Shown: piece after piece, positions 9,291 to 20,434 of the stretch
How positions within the stretch are numbered: the first letter of the stretch is position 1
Layout of the letters: every line of letters starts with the position of its first letter
NCBI RefSeq assembly: GCF_027579695.1
Contig: NC_083586.1
Coordinates: forward strand, 7,188,001-7,252,000
Reading direction: 5' to 3'
Length of the DNA stretch: 64,000 bases
Origin: Neoarius graeffei
Taxonomy: Eukaryota; Chordata; Actinopteri; Siluriformes; Ariidae
Position numbers and translations under genes: made by a program
The notes under the pieces: model-generated
Told to the model about the DNA's origin: nothing
The model's input: only the letters and a program-made list of their open reading frames with translations
Database searches by the model: none

Positions 9291-10395
9291 TATCCCCTAA
9301 CTGCTTTGAAAGGATGCCTCCTACTCCTGTCTCTGATGCATCAACCTTTATGACAAACAGCTTAGTACGGTCTGGATGCTGAAGGATTGGGGCTGTTGTG
9401 AATGTGGACTTGAGCCAGTTAAAGGCTTCCTTGGCTTCTGAGTTCCACTGGAGGTGTCACAGTCCCTTTGTAGCAGGGTTGTGAGCGGAGCGGTGATCAT
9501 GGTTAATCCACAAATGAAGTGACGATGATAATTTGCAAGCTCCAGGAAATGTTATAGCTCCTTCACTGTGGTGGGAGTTGGTCAGGATGTGACCACTGAG
9601 ACCTTACTCTGGTCCATGCTTACACACTCTGAACTGATGTACCCCAGGAAGGATATCTGGTGGACATGGAACTCATCTTTCTCAGCTTTGACGTACAGAT
9701 GGTTCTTTAATAATTGGATGAGTACTGACCTTACATGTTTGAATCTTCATCAGGGGAGTAGATCAGAATGTTGTCTATATAGGCAATTATGAACCTCTCC
9801 AGCATGTCTCTGAGAACATCATTAATGAGGCACTGGAAGACGCTTGGCATGCAAGAAAGGCCATAAGGCATGACCAAATATTTGAAGTGCCCAAATGTGG
9901 TACTAAATGTTGTCTTCCACTCGTTGCCCTCTTGAATCCTGACCAAGTTGTATGCACTTTGTAGATCCAGCTGAGAGAAAATCTTGGCTGATCCAAGTTG
10001 TTCTAAGGCTCATAGCACCAAGGGAAGTGGGTAGGGATATTTTACTGTGATTTGGTTCAAGCCTTGATAGTCTATGCAGGGGTGAAGACCTCCTTTTTTC
10101 TCCATGAAAAAGAAGCCAACTGAAGCTGGAGATGTTGATGGCCTAATGTACCCCTGTTTCAATGTCTCCTGGACATACTCTTCCATGGCAGCTTGTTCAG
10201 TGGTAGACAAAGGGTATATGCAGTTGCGAGGAGGAGTTGTACCTGGGAGGAGGTCAATGGCACAATCATAGGATTGGTGAGGAGGCAAGCCACTAGCTTT
10301 ACCTTTGCTGAACACTTCTTGAGGTCCAAGTAACATGAAGGAACATTGTCTAAAGAGTCAGGCAATGACCTCTCCACCGAGGTGGAAGATATCAC
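9291..10395 (-). pseudogene. Gypsy reverse transcriptase, degraded
   Basis: Block order on the minus strand: [21 protein letters not shown] (10336), [21 protein letters not shown], then [15 protein letters not shown] and [13 protein letters not shown] (9946), then YIDNILIYS. The catalytic YxDD motif reads YIDN, so the second metal-binding aspartate has been lost. Stops and frameshifts also occur, near 9990 and between 9730 and 9290. Confidence 0.87.
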
Positions 10396-10488
10396 TAGCT
10401 GGGGGAGTTTCAGGCAGTTCTGGAAGCAAGCTGGGGACTACTGAAGGATTTATTTGTGTTGCCATGAGATAAAAGGGTCAAGCTGGAT

Positions 10489-10821
10489 TCACAGGAACCC
10501 CAAAATGAGATCATGATGGGCAGTGTGGTTAACCAACAAAGAAATGAGCTCAGAATGAAGTGCTCCCACCTGAATTTTGAGAAGTGACATGCACATGGTT
10601 ACGATCCCGTTATCAGTGGGGCCCCCATCTATGGCCTTCAGATTGACTGGACTTTGGAGGTCTTCTGTGGACAAGTGGTATTTCTGGATGATCATGCTAC
10701 TGATGAAATTCCCCTTTGCCCCCGAGTCTATGAAGGCAGAGAAAACATGGGTTGAGTCTGGCAGTTTTAACAGAACAGGCACCTTTACAGAATGTGACTT
10801 ATGAACTACTTCAGGACTCAC
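10489..10821 (-). pseudogene. Gypsy aspartic protease region
   Basis: The frame contains VFSAFIDSGAKGNFIS, the DSG active-site loop of retroviral-type proteases, and ends HHDLILGFL where intact relatives have ILG(L/M)PWL. The protease cleaves the Gag-Pol polyprotein. It lies between the Gag zinc knuckle and RT, as expected. Confidence 0.83.
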
Positions 10822-10849
10822 TATGTTGACTGATTTCTTGACAGATCTG

Positions 10850-11675
10850 ACTCTCTCTCTCTCTCTCTCTCTGGGTTAGGTGGGTGAGCTGGGCATTTTG
10901 CTATCAGATGACCAGATTCACCACAGTAGAAACATAGCCCCTCTCAGCATCTCCTATCTCTCTCTGAACATTGGAGATGAGCATGGGAGACCTCCAGGGG
11001 AGTCAAGGAAGCCAAAGTAGTAGAAGGGGCTAAAGGAGAATGTAACGAAGGTCGGTTCTTTAAGAGGTGGTCCAGGTGAATAGCAAGCTCAATCAGGGAG
11101 TCTAGGGAGAAATGTTCATCATGGCATGTCAGTTCCGTGAGTACTTCAGGGCTTAGGCCTTGATGAAAGGAAGCCTTCAGCACAGGCTCATTCCAGCCAA
11201 TGGCATGCAAAATTCCAAAGCATATTCTGCTCTGTCTGATGATTAAACTCTCACCAACTTCAACTCCTTCAGGCTGGTGATTGAAAACATGCTTGAACAG
11301 TTCTATGAATCTGACATAAGAGGTGGTGTGTTCACCCCCATGCTCCCAAACAGCACTAGCCCACTGCAAAGCCTTGCCTGAGAGGAGATTGATGAACTGG
11401 GCAATCTTCTGTGGCTCCTGTGAGAGTAGTGAAATACAGGGAGTATTGGAGCAGAAATCTCTTGCAGTCAGACACTTCCCTGAATACTTCTCAAGTCATG
11501 CAACCATCTGGGCTGAACCAGCGGACGATAAGGGGCATGTCAGGATGGGCTGCGATACAACAGCAGTGAGTTGCAACATTCTGGTGTTAAGATCACTGAT
11601 CATCTGCTGGTGCTCTCCTAACAATCAACCCTGAGCGTTAAGTGCAGTTTGTGTCACTTCCTTTTCTGCATCCAT
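10850..11675 (-). pseudogene. Gypsy Gag with CCHC zinc knuckle
   Basis: A likely start ATG on the minus strand is at 11675 (MDAEKEVTQTALNAQ). The best open part, 11369-10944, contains the capsid-like blocks FIELFKHVFNHQPEG and SLDSLIELAIHLDHLL. A CCHC knuckle C-x2-C-x4-H-x4-C (CFYCGESGHLIAKC) follows at about 10940-10895, with a (CT)n run at 10848-10871. Gag forms the particle and binds RNA. At least two stops or frameshifts interrupt it. Confidence 0.82.
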
Positions 11676-11837
11676 AGCTGGCAAAGTATCCTGTCAGGTT
11701 GCAGGCATTTACATATGCAAGCGCAGGGGAGAGCAGGTGTGTTGCAAACTTTCAACAAATCCAAATCAGGAAGCTGATGTCATAGTCAGGAATGGTCAAG
11801 GAAACTGAGTCAGGAAATAAATATAAACAGAGTCTAA

Positions 11838-12083
11838 ACACTAATAGTCAGGCAGAAAGTCAGAAGGCTCTGTAAGGTCTGATACTGGTACACAGAAGTA
11901 TATTTTGCAAAGTGTTTGTAACTGCTGAGCTTATATAGGGGAGTGATTGCAGACTAATGAGAGACAGGTGTACTTGCTTATACTCTGGAGATGAGGGGCT
12001 CTGTGGTATTTGGGAATTGTAGTTCAGAGCGGCCATGTTTGGAGGCTGCTCCAAACTCAGATTTTCAGCGCTGTTTACTGACA
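11838..12083 (-). repeat. 5' LTR of the chromodomain gypsy element
   Basis: Shares its blocks with 7195-7425, including a TATA-like CTTATATAGGGG stretch, and ends TTACTGACA (TGTCAGTAA at the start in element orientation). It is visibly diverged from its partner, so the insertion is not recent. Confidence 0.8.
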
Positions 12084-12114
12084 CTTTGACTCATACTGTA
12101 TATACACAATCTGC

Positions 12115-12635
12115 TTTAATGGGAACACCTGTACACCTGTTTTGTTTATGCAGTTATCCAAATTAGCTGCACAATGCATAAAATCCTGCAGATACATCTC
12201 AAGAGCTTCAGCTGAAAAATGTGATCTCTGTAACTTTAACTGTGGCATTATTATTGGTGTCAGGTGGGTTGGATTTAGTACATCATAAACTGCTGATCCC
12301 CTGGGAATTTCACATAAAACCGTCTTCAGTGTTTACATAGAATAGTCCAGAAAACATTAAAACTGTGTGTGGAGGGTCTGCAGGCTGAAACACCATGTTG
12401 AGTGGAGGAGAATGACCAGACTGGTCTGAGCTGATTGGAAAAGCAAAAGACCACATGAGGTTTCAGTCCTGTCAGCCATGAACAATAATCTGGCCCGTTT
12501 TTCCTGCTTCCACCACATCAACTTCAAAAACTGATTGTTCTCTTGCTGCTTCATATACCCCACCCCTTGAGAGGTGCCATTGTAATAAAATGATCAATGT
12601 TATCCACTTCACCTGTCAGTGGTCATAATATTATG

Positions 12636-12640
<5 letters not shown>
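12115..12640 (+). mobile_element. Tc1-like transposon remnant, internally deleted
   Basis: Begins TTTAATGGGAACACCTGTACACCTG and reads through GAAAAATGTGATCTCTGTAAC and CCTGGGAATTTCACATAAAAC, matching a common fish Tc1-like family (also the remnant at 3590-4125). Most of the transposase is missing. The right end (CACTTCACCTGTCAGTGGTCATAATATTATGGC) resembles the terminus of a different Tc1-like family, so this may be a hybrid or two abutting remnants. Confidence 0.55.

Positions 12641-12681
<41 letters not shown>
12641..12681. repeat. (TA)n microsatellite
   Basis: About 20 uninterrupted AT/TA dinucleotides directly following the Tc1 remnant. Confidence 0.97.
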
Positions 12682-12686
<5 letters not shown>

Positions 12687-12689
12687 TCA

Positions 12690-14271
12690 CTCTTGGTTAG
12701 ATGCTTTTTGTGTTTCATTGGCTTGGTACTAAAGTTGAATCTAATCTAAAATGAATTTCACCTGGGTGAGCTCAGCACCCTGTGTTTCATTTATATGAGC
12801 GATGATAGGTGAGAGCTCAGAGTTGGTTTATATGAACTCTGTGGTTGTCTTTACTGTGATACAAATGCTCTGGCATGTGCACTGTACTGTGCATCATCTG
12901 TTGGATTAAGCACACAGTCTCTGAGGATGATGAGTGTAAGTGTGTGTTACTGAGTGTTCAGTCTTTCGAGCCCCAGTTATGTTTCGCAATCTTTTTAATA
13001 ACTTTAATAATGCAATCATGACTTAATGACCGACATTAGCTGACAGTGACAGTGCATTTATTTGCATCTCGTTTGCTCTTATTAACAAAAAGTTAATATA
13101 CATTCGTCATATTTCCCCAATGACAAGCCATCATTCTCTAATTTCCAAAAGTTTTCATTTTTATTAACCTTACATCTTCAGTGCTAATCTGACTGGCGAG
13201 TAATGTTAATGCCAATGCAATTCCTGCACTGAACTCCATTTCAAAACAAACACTTAATATTTTAGTAATTTTCCTTCTTCTAACTGACTTCCATTGTCCC
13301 TGCTGTGATAAATTGATTTTCTCACATGTGCTTCAAGTAAATATATAAATATAAATTCTGTCTCAGTTCCAGTTTAAATTGAGAATCTGTAGTTTACCAT
13401 GCCCAATGCCTGGGGTGCCAGGTCCCTGCTGAAAAAGACATGTAGGTCACACGTGCTGCCAGTTCAGGGGAAGATGGGAATTTTTCAGTGTGATGTATAC
13501 AATTGGATGATTTTTTTTACCCACATATTTAATTTTACAAAGCTTAGATAACTCATCTTACTTTATCTGACTGGATTAATGAGACTTGCAAATGTTAATG
13601 ATAACATCAATTGGGACCCATTTTCCTTCTGCATGTGGGTCATTCTAGAATTCAGGGTACATTTCATGTCTCGGAGAGAAACATTTTTTGTTATTTTCCA
13701 CAAAAGAAATCTTTATTGAATCAGTTTTGAACAATAATGCAAATTATGACAAACTTTCACCTTTTTTTTGGCTTTGCTTGATTTACAATTTGGGCACAAT
13801 TTATCCATAAAACATTAACTAAATGACTCCCACCGCCCACATTATTGGCTGTCTTCCACTACTGATTCATACATTCAACTTGGATAAACATGAAAAGATT
13901 CAGTCCAACAATTTTTTGGGGGGCTTATTCTATTAACTGTTATCAATTGCATAGAAAGTCTATTTTCTGTATTATTTGAAATTTCAGTAATAAAAAAAAG
14001 TTGTCGGTCTCCGTGTTCTTGTCTACCCTGTTAACACAGTTATAAAACCGCGTAAAATCAACAAAGACTTAATATGCATGATACCTGCACTAAGAGATGT
14101 CTCTTTGTCTGGCAGGAAACTTCAGAAACTTCAGTGAGGTATGTTGTGTTTCTTCTCTCATTAATTTGAACAAAATGTTCAAGATACACCCACAGTAGAT
14201 TGATTATTTGTCAAATCAGTTATTGTGTTGTTGGAGTAAATCTCTCACTCATTTTTTAAAAAAACAATGAC
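12690..14271. other. Unassigned single-copy-looking DNA
   Basis: About 1.6 kb without a recognisable element or convincing ORF. AT-rich with short poly-T runs. It is one of the few stretches that could be host intergenic or intronic DNA. Confidence 0.45.
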
Positions 14272-14282
14272 ATGATTAAAAT

Positions 14283-14752
14283 CCAGGTGGCACAGTGGTT
14301 AGCACTGTTGCCTCACAGCAAGAAGGTTCCGTGTTTCAGCCCAATGGCCAACAGGGGTCTTTCTGTGTGGAATTTGCATGTTCTTCCTGTGTCTGTGTAG
14401 GTTTCTTCCAGGTGCTCCAGTTTCCCCCACAGTCCAAAGGCATGCAGGTTAGGTTAATTGGTGGCTCTAAATTGACTGTGAGTGTGAATTGTTTGTCTCC
14501 ATCATCAGGTGTCAGCCCTGTGATTTGGTGACTTTTTTTGTGTGTATGTAATATATATAATATACATACACAGATGCGCGTGTGTATGTGTGTATATACA
14601 TATATATGTGTATGTAAATACATGTATATACACAACATATACACACATGCGTGTGTGTGTGTATATCTCTATCTATCTCACACAGTCAGCTGGGATAGGT
14701 TCCAGCTTGCTTGTTACCCTGCACAGGATAAGCAGTTATCGATAATGGATGG
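14283..14752 (+). mobile_element. SINE split by an internal microsatellite
   Basis: Head (GGCACAGTGGTTAGCACTG), body (CCCCCACAGTCCAAAGGCATG) and tail (GGATAAGCAGTTATCGATAATGG) of the SINE are present, but between GTCAGCCCTGTGA and CAGTCAGCTGGGATAGG lies a 150 bp TG/TA-rich repeat (14537-14683). A near-perfect 11 bp duplication ATGAT(T/G)AAAAT occurs at 14272-14282 and 14753-14763. Confidence 0.87.
14537..14683. repeat. TGTA/TATA/TGTG low-complexity tract inside a SINE
   Basis: Alternating pyrimidine-purine repeat that replaces the normal internal segment of the host SINE. Confidence 0.9.
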
Positions 14753-14904
14753 ATGATGAAAATTTTGTTTTTATAGAGGTTATTTGGTAGCTAGTTTGAG
14801 GTTAGCATGTGGAGTTAAGACACAAAATAGTGGAAAATGTGAACTCTTATCTTAAATTCTATTAATGGACTGCCCAGTTTAATTATAAGAAAATTGATGA
14901 TGAC

Positions 14905-15219
14905 TGTAGCGGTTCTCATAGAAGGGCGGAGCACAGAAGATGGCAGGACATAGTTCAGGTTGGTACAGCGTTTTTTATTGCCACACTTTTCAGTGAACGA
15001 CTATTTTAAATCCACTGACACACACACACACACAATCGGCATCTCATTGGGGGAAGAGCTCCCTCTGCTCTCGCTCTCCCTCCTTAAGTAGGGCGCAGTC
15101 ACTGGGAAGACACACAAACACAGGTTACTTGACATCAGGTGTAGTGATTCTGCCACATACCTTCCCTGACTCCGCCCTCCTGTCACAGACCGGTGCTTGA
15201 CCACGCCCCCACTGCCACA
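14905..15219 (-). repeat. 3' LTR of Gmr1-like element
   Basis: 315 bp, TG...CA ends, nearly identical to 19474-19784. Solo LTRs of the same family lie at 22954-23257 and 33879-34190. The two LTRs differ at scattered sites and in the length of a short CA repeat. Confidence 0.95.
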
Positions 15220-15235
15220 TACCCCCATCTCCCGA
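15220..15235 (-). promoter_or_regulatory. Polypurine tract of Gmr1-like element
   Basis: In element orientation GGGAGATGGGGGTA lies directly before the 3' LTR, where plus-strand cDNA priming is expected. Confidence 0.7.
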
Positions 15236-15359
15236 CTCAGGCCGGGCATCCGTCTGGCCTGCAGCCGACTTCCCCCCCCCTTGACGGGAGAGGAAGTCCG
15301 CCACAACCATCTGTGCCCCCAGTCTGTGGATCCCCTTGAAGTTAAAGGGTTGGAGTGCC

Positions 15360-15640
15360 AGATACAATGGGTGATCCGCGCGTTGGCATCCTTCATGCAG
15401 TGGAGCCATTGGAAGGGCGCGTGGTCTGAACAGAGGGTGAAAGGGCATCCCAGCAGGTAGTAACGGAGGGCGAGGACCGCCCACTTGATTGCCAAGCACT
15501 CTTTTTCAATGGTGCTGTAGCGCCCCTCACGCACTGACAGCTTCCTACTGATGTACAAGACTGGGCGGTCCTCCACTCCTGGGACAAAACAGCCCCCAGC
15601 CCTCTGTCCAACGCATCCATTTGTAACATAAAGGGGAGAG
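15360..15640 (-). pseudogene. Gmr1-like RNase H domain
   Basis: Minus-strand frames (15629-15393 and 15576 onward) show LQMDALDRGLGAVLSQE (first catalytic Asp), then PVLYISRKLSVREGRYSTIEKECLAIKWAVLALRYYL (catalytic Glu in EKE) and FTLCSDHAPFQWLH (catalytic Asp). A frameshift near 15580 separates the parts. This is the last pol domain before the 3' LTR, confirming that integrase is not downstream. Confidence 0.88.
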
Positions 15641-15786
15641 AAAAGTGAGGGGAGTGTAAAAGTGGTGCAGCCTTTACCTCAGAAAAAGCCCGCTGGCATT
15701 GCTCCGTCCACTGGACCGGATCTGGTGCCCCCTTTTTAGTCAGATCAGTCAGCGGGCTGGTGACATCCGAATAATTAGGTATAAAC

Positions 15787-16580
15787 CTACGTATAGCCAG
15801 CCAGCCCCAGGAATTGTCTCACCCCCTTTTTGGTCTTGGGCCTCGGGCAGGCCGCAATTGCTGCTGTCTTGTTAATTTGGGGATGCACCTGCCCGTTGCA
15901 CAAGTGGAAGCCCAGATACCGTACTTCCACCCGCCCAATCGCACGCTTCTTCGGGTTGGCTGTGAGACCCGCTCGCCTCAGCAACCTAAGGACGGCCCTC
16001 AGATGTTCGAGGTGCCTCGGCCAGTCATTACTATAGACAATAAAGGTGGCGTGGGGGCGGAGGACCCTGTCCATCAGCTGCTGAAATGTAGCGGGTGCCC
16101 CAAACAGCCCAAAAGGAAGTGTGACAAATTGGTGTAAGCTGAACGGTGTGGAAAAGGCCATTTTTTTTCTCAGGATAGTGGAGTCAAGGGGATCTGCCAA
16201 TAACCCTTTGTTAAATCTAGTGTCGAATAAAAGTGAGCCGTGCCTAGTCGATCGAGCAACTCATCAATATGAGGCATTGGGTACGCGTCGAATTTAGACA
16301 CTCCGTTGACTTTTCTATAGTCCACACAGAACTGGACCGACCCGTCGGCCTTGGGTACCAAGACCACCGGGCTGCTCCAGTCACTGTGGGACTCCTCAAC
16401 GATGCCCATTTTGAGCATGGCCTCGAGTTCTTCCCGAACCACCTTTTTTCTTGTGTTCGGGTAGCCGGTAAGGGTGGCTGCGCACTACCACCCCCGGGGG
16501 CGTCTCAATGTGGTGCTCTATGAGGTCGGTGTGGCCGGGCAGGGGTGAGAACACGTCTGAAAACTCGGTCTGCAACTGGG
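15787..16580 (-). pseudogene. Gmr1-like reverse transcriptase
   Basis: The minus strand encodes FSDVFSPLPGHTDLIEHHI, SHPYRLPEHKKK, LVPKADGSVQFCVDYRKVN, FYSTLDLTKGYWQIPLTPLS, FVTLPFGLFGAPATFQQLMD, then ATFIVYSNDWPRHLEHL and KKGVRQFLGLAGY. Relatives have a YxDD box just before the IVYSND block; here those residues are deleted, so the polymerase is catalytically dead. Stops lie near 16200 and 16170. The N-terminal part is in the same open frame as the integrase C-terminus. Confidence 0.9.
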
Positions 16581-17827
16581 TGACCTCCGCGAGTTGGGTC
16601 GGGGAGAGGTGGTCTCCGCAGGGGACCGGAGAGGTACGCAACACCAATGCTCCCTTTTGAATTTCCAGCCCCAGCTCCGCCTTCTCTGGAACCACCGACA
16701 CCAATGCCACGGGGACCTCCTCATTCCAGAGTTTGAGCAGATTGAGGTGGTAAATCTGTAGCACTCCACCCCTGTCCGTTTGCCTCACCTCGTAGTTGAC
16801 GTCCCCGACTCGCCGTGTGACCTCAAAGGGTCCTTGCCACTTGGCGATCAATTTGGAGCTCGATGTGGGCAACAGCACGAGTACTTTGTCTCCCGGGGCG
16901 AACTCCCTAAGGCACGTACCCTTGTTGTACAGGCGGGTTTGCCATTCTTGGGCCTGCCGCAAATTCTCCTGGGTTAGGTGGGTGAGTGTGTGGAGTTTTG
17001 CATGCAGGTCCAAAACGTATTGAATTTTGTTTTTACTTTGTGAAGGTCCCTCCTCCCAATTTTCTTGCAGCACATCTAGAATGCCATGCGGCTTACGCCC
17101 ATATAATAATTCGAATGGGGAGAACCCCGTGGAGGCTTGGTGGACCTCTCGCACTGAAAACAACAAGGGTTCGAGCCACTTATCCCAATTACATGCGTCC
17201 TCACTTACGATTTTTTAAAATTATATTCTTGAGGGTGCGATTGAACCATTCAACTAAACCGTCCGTTTGTGGGTGATACACGCTGGTGCAGATCGGCTAA
17301 ATCCCTAATAACCCATACAGTTCGTTCAGTGTCCGTGACATAAACGAGGTGCCTTGGTCAGTCAGAATCTCTTTCAGGATTCCAACTCGGGAGATGACGC
17401 GGAAGAGTGCCTCCACAATACTGCGTGCTGAGATATTGCGAAGAGGCACTGCTTCTGGGTATCGCGTTGCATAGTCCACCAGAACTAATATAAAGCGGTA
17501 CCCTCGTGCTGACCGATCTAATGGCCTGACGAGATCCATCCCAATTCTTTCGAACAGGGTCTCGATTAATGGTAGAGGGCACAAACGCACTTTTGGAATG
17601 GCCGCTGGATTTACTAACTGGCATTCGCGGCACGCCGTACACCACCTACGGACATCGCCGTGAATCCCCGGCCAATAGAATCGGGCCATTATTCGGGCTA
17701 GTGTCTTATCCTGCCCTAAGTGTCCAGCCATGGGATTAAAGTGAGCCACCTGGAATACCAATTCCCGGCGGCTTTTTGGAATCAAAAGCTGTGCGATTTG
17801 CTCTTTCGTCAGAGTGTCCTGTGTCAC
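16580..17827 (-). pseudogene. Gmr1-like integrase, placed upstream of RT
   Basis: From 17827 the frame shows the HHCC zinc module (VAHFNPMAGHLGQDKT, then CTACREC), the core with IGMDLVRPLD, ILTDQGTSF and, past a stop at 17297, YHPQTDGLVEWFNRTLK, giving the full D,D,E triad. The frame 17166-16396 then holds the C-terminal domain (GDKVLVLLPTSSSKLIAKWQGP, HLNLLKLWNEE) and runs on without a stop into the RT N-terminus. Stops and a frameshift near 17210-17300 break the core. Confidence 0.92.
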
Positions 17828-17944
17828 TCAGTATAATTTATCTTTCACAATAGAAAAATAGGGGAAGGACAGGGTGGCATTCCGTGGAAGCGTTTGACCA
17901 TCGATTACTCTCACTTGGTCAAACGCATGCCGCAGAGTCTCGTC

Positions 17945-19424
17945 TCACGACTGCTCTAACGGGAAATCCACCAGGGATTCCCCGAGAGAGGGAGGAGGAG
18001 CCTGCGGCTCCTCACTCTGACGCAGAGATGACGTAGACGGCTCTGTGACAGCTGCTCCTGCCAAGGTGACACCGGGACCTCCCCCTGCTGACCTATGGCA
18101 GGACCCACTCTTCACTAAATGACTCATCAACTCCTCGAATCCCAGCCAATCAGTCCCCAAAATTATCGAGTGGGTGAGGCGAGGATTAACTGCCGCCTTT
18201 ACTATAAATTTTTCCCCTCGGAAAAAAATGTGGACCGACACCAAAGGGTAGCTGTGAACATCCCCGTGCACACACAACACCTTCACCCCCTGTGCTCCCT
18301 CCAATGCCTCATCTTGCACCAGGCTTTGGTGAATTGAGATTTGATTACAACCAGAATCCACCAACCCCTGATATGCATCCCCTTGAATACTCACTGGTAT
18401 GCGATATGCTCCGGCCCGATCGAGGGCGGCTCCTGGCGTGTTGGGGATCCGAATCACCGCGCCCACCTCCATTACCGTGCACTGCTGTTGGAGGTGGCCC
18501 GGCTCCCTGCAGCGCCAGCAAACCGGCCCGGGCTTCCTCTCTGCACTGGTGTTCTGGGGCTCACTCACCTGAGGGGGGGAGAGACAGACACAGAAGGGAG
18601 AAACGGGAAGGCACTGAGGGTGCGGCGGGCCGGCTGGGGTGGCGCCGGCCCCCGCCTCCGCGGTGGGGGAATGGGGCGAGGACGGGACACAGGAGGAGAG
18701 GGAGAGAGAGAGAGAAGAGGAGAGAAGAGAAGAGGCTGTCTGCTGTCCTGCCGCCGGGACAGCCGCCAAATGGTCCTCCGCCAGCTCGATGGCCTGATCC
18801 AGCGACGTCGGGCGGTGGCACTGGACCCACTCCGCGGTTCCTGCTGGCAAGCGTGCGATGAATTGTTCCAGTACCACCTGGTCGATAATCCCCTCGGCGT
18901 CATGGTTGTAGGCCCTCAACCACCGCCAGCAGGCGTCCCGGAGTTGCTGGCCAAACGCAAACAGCCAGCCGACTTCCTCCAAGCGCAAAGCGTGGAAGCG
19001 CTGACGCTGCTGCTTGGGGGTGCACCCCACATGCTGGAGGACAGCCCGGCAAAGTCCGCATAGGCCAGCTGTAGAGCAGCCAGCTGTGCCTCTCCCTTTA
19101 GCAGGGGGAGGAGGCGCGCCGCGCGCTGATCCATCGGCCACCCGAGGTCTCCGCGACTTGCTCAAAGAGCATGATGAATGCCTCAGGATCATCCTGCGGG
19201 CCCATCTTTGTTAGGGTGAGGGGGGACGGGCCCACAGTGGGAGCGTTGGTAGACCCCGCTGACGCGAGGAGGTGCCGTAACGCCTGACGATCCTCTTGCT
19301 GGGCCAACACCAGGGCCTCGAACTGCTGTTCCTGCTCCTTACGGAGGGTGACTAGCACCTGGTGCTGGCTTTGCTGGGCAGTGGTGAGGGCGTGGACCAG
19401 GTCGGCGAACAGGGAGGACTCCAT
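17945..19424 (-). pseudogene. Gmr1-like Gag-protease
   Basis: Starts MESSLFADLVHALTTAQQ at 19424 with a Q/E-rich probable coiled coil (residues about 15-60). A frameshift near 19190-19100 leads into a 415-residue frame (19192-17945). That frame carries capsid-like sequence (IIDQVVLEQFIARLPAGTAEWV), a CCHC knuckle (CWRCREPGHLQQQC), the protease active site (LVDSGCNQISIHQSLV) and the ILGTDWLGFEEL block. Gag and protease are fused, as in gypsy relatives. It ends at a stop 120 bp before integrase. Confidence 0.88.
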
Positions 19425-19456
19425 GGGGCTGTTTGGCTTCTGCCCTCCAGATGTTC

Positions 19457-19472
19457 CCTGGTTTCGGCACCA
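19457..19472 (-). promoter_or_regulatory. Primer-binding site
   Basis: In element orientation TGGTGCCGAAACCAGG begins 1 nt after the 5' LTR. TGG at this place is the complement of a tRNA 3' CCA end. I did not determine which tRNA. Confidence 0.8.
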
Positions 19473-19473
19473 C

Positions 19474-19784
19474 TGTAGTGGTTCTCATAGAAGGGCGGAG
19501 CACAGAAGACGGCAGGACAGAGTTCAGGTTGGTACAGCGTTTTTTATTGCCACACTTTTCAGTGAACAACTATTTTAAATCCACCAACACACACACACAA
19601 TCGGCGTCTCGTTGGGGGAAGAGCTCCCTCTGCTCTTGCTCTCCCTCCTTAAGTAGGGCGCGGTCACTGGGAAGACACACAAACACAGGTTAATTGATGT
19701 CAGGTGTAGTGATTCTGCCACTTACCTTCCCTTACTCCACCCTCCTGTCACAGACTGGCGCTTGACCATGCCCCCGCTGCCACA
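19474..19784 (-). repeat. 5' LTR of Gmr1-like element
   Basis: 311 bp, paired with 14905-15219, followed by the ATGAC target duplication. Confidence 0.95.
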
Positions 19785-19789
19785 ATGAC

Positions 19790-20430
19790 TAATAGAGTCA
19801 ACACTTGAAATCCACCCACAATTATAGAATATCCTCGTTCTGTTTTTATTAGAACATAATAACCCACATCCTAATGTCATATTAGTGCCAAAATCTGAGT
19901 GGGACTAGACTCCCCATCAGCCACATGGGGATCATGCACATTACATGATGGGGATCATGCACATTACATGATCCCACTGAACATGCCCTGTTCCTGATTG
20001 CACCTAAAGAGCACTGCTATTTAAGTCTGAGATTTTGCATGTTTATTTGTCTAGCATTGGTTCTGTTACCTGTTATCTGTGTTGTTCACCTCATATCCAT
20101 ACTTCATGTTTCATATCCATGGTTCATGATTATGCTTCTAGTTTTTGTTTCTATTTTTGATCATTTTTCATTTATAAATAAACTGCTTGCATTTCCAATC
20201 CCTGACACCTAAATAGCAATATTTATGAGGGTCTTTTTTTTTTTAAACCATATGGCTCTGTACCCAAAATGGAGACTAAACTATCCCTACTTAAATTAAA
20301 TTGTGCATGCATTTTCTTTAGATGAATGCAATTATTACAGCACTCAAAAGCATGATGTACCAAATTAAGCATGAATAAATATGTACCTTGCACAATGCAG
20401 TTACATTTACTACATTTTACACTGCCCTAG
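19790..20430. other. Unassigned; possible old solo LTR at about 19880-20210
   Basis: The part near 20018-20180 has an LTR-like layout: a TATA-like CTATTTAAG, then a polyadenylation-type ATAAATAAAC about 150 bp later. No paired LTR or clear target duplication was found. A perfect 23 bp tandem duplication lies at 19927-19972. Confidence 0.3.
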
Positions 20431-20434
20431 CACA

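Larger units (their letters stand above)
7195..12083 (-). mobile_element. Ty3/gypsy chromovirus-type LTR retrotransposon
   Basis: The minus strand runs 5' LTR (11838-12083), leader, gag, protease, RT, RNase H, integrase, chromodomain and 3' LTR (7195-7425), the standard gypsy order. The pol gene is broken by many stops, by a one-ended Tc1 insertion at 8905-9061, and apparently by loss of the RNase H-integrase linker. No convincing 4-6 bp target duplication was found. It is inactive. Confidence 0.85.
14905..19784 (-). mobile_element. Gmr1-like Ty3/gypsy element (integrase before RT), complete ends
   Basis: The LTRs (14905-15219, 19474-19784) start TGTAG and end CCACA. A perfect 5 bp target duplication ATGAC lies at 14900-14904 and 19785-19789. 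A primer-binding site is next to the 5' LTR and a purine tract next to the 3' LTR. The minus-strand order is gag, protease, integrase, RT, RNase H. Normal Ty3/gypsy elements place integrase last; the integrase-first order is known from the Gmr1 group of deuterostome gypsy elements. Stops, frameshifts and loss of the RT catalytic motif make the copy inactive. Confidence 0.93.

Noticed and set aside
18292..19063. Long plus-strand frames of 189 and 240 codons
   Set aside because: They are GC-rich antisense shadows of the Gmr1-like Gag-protease gene on the minus strand, with no domain or initiation context.
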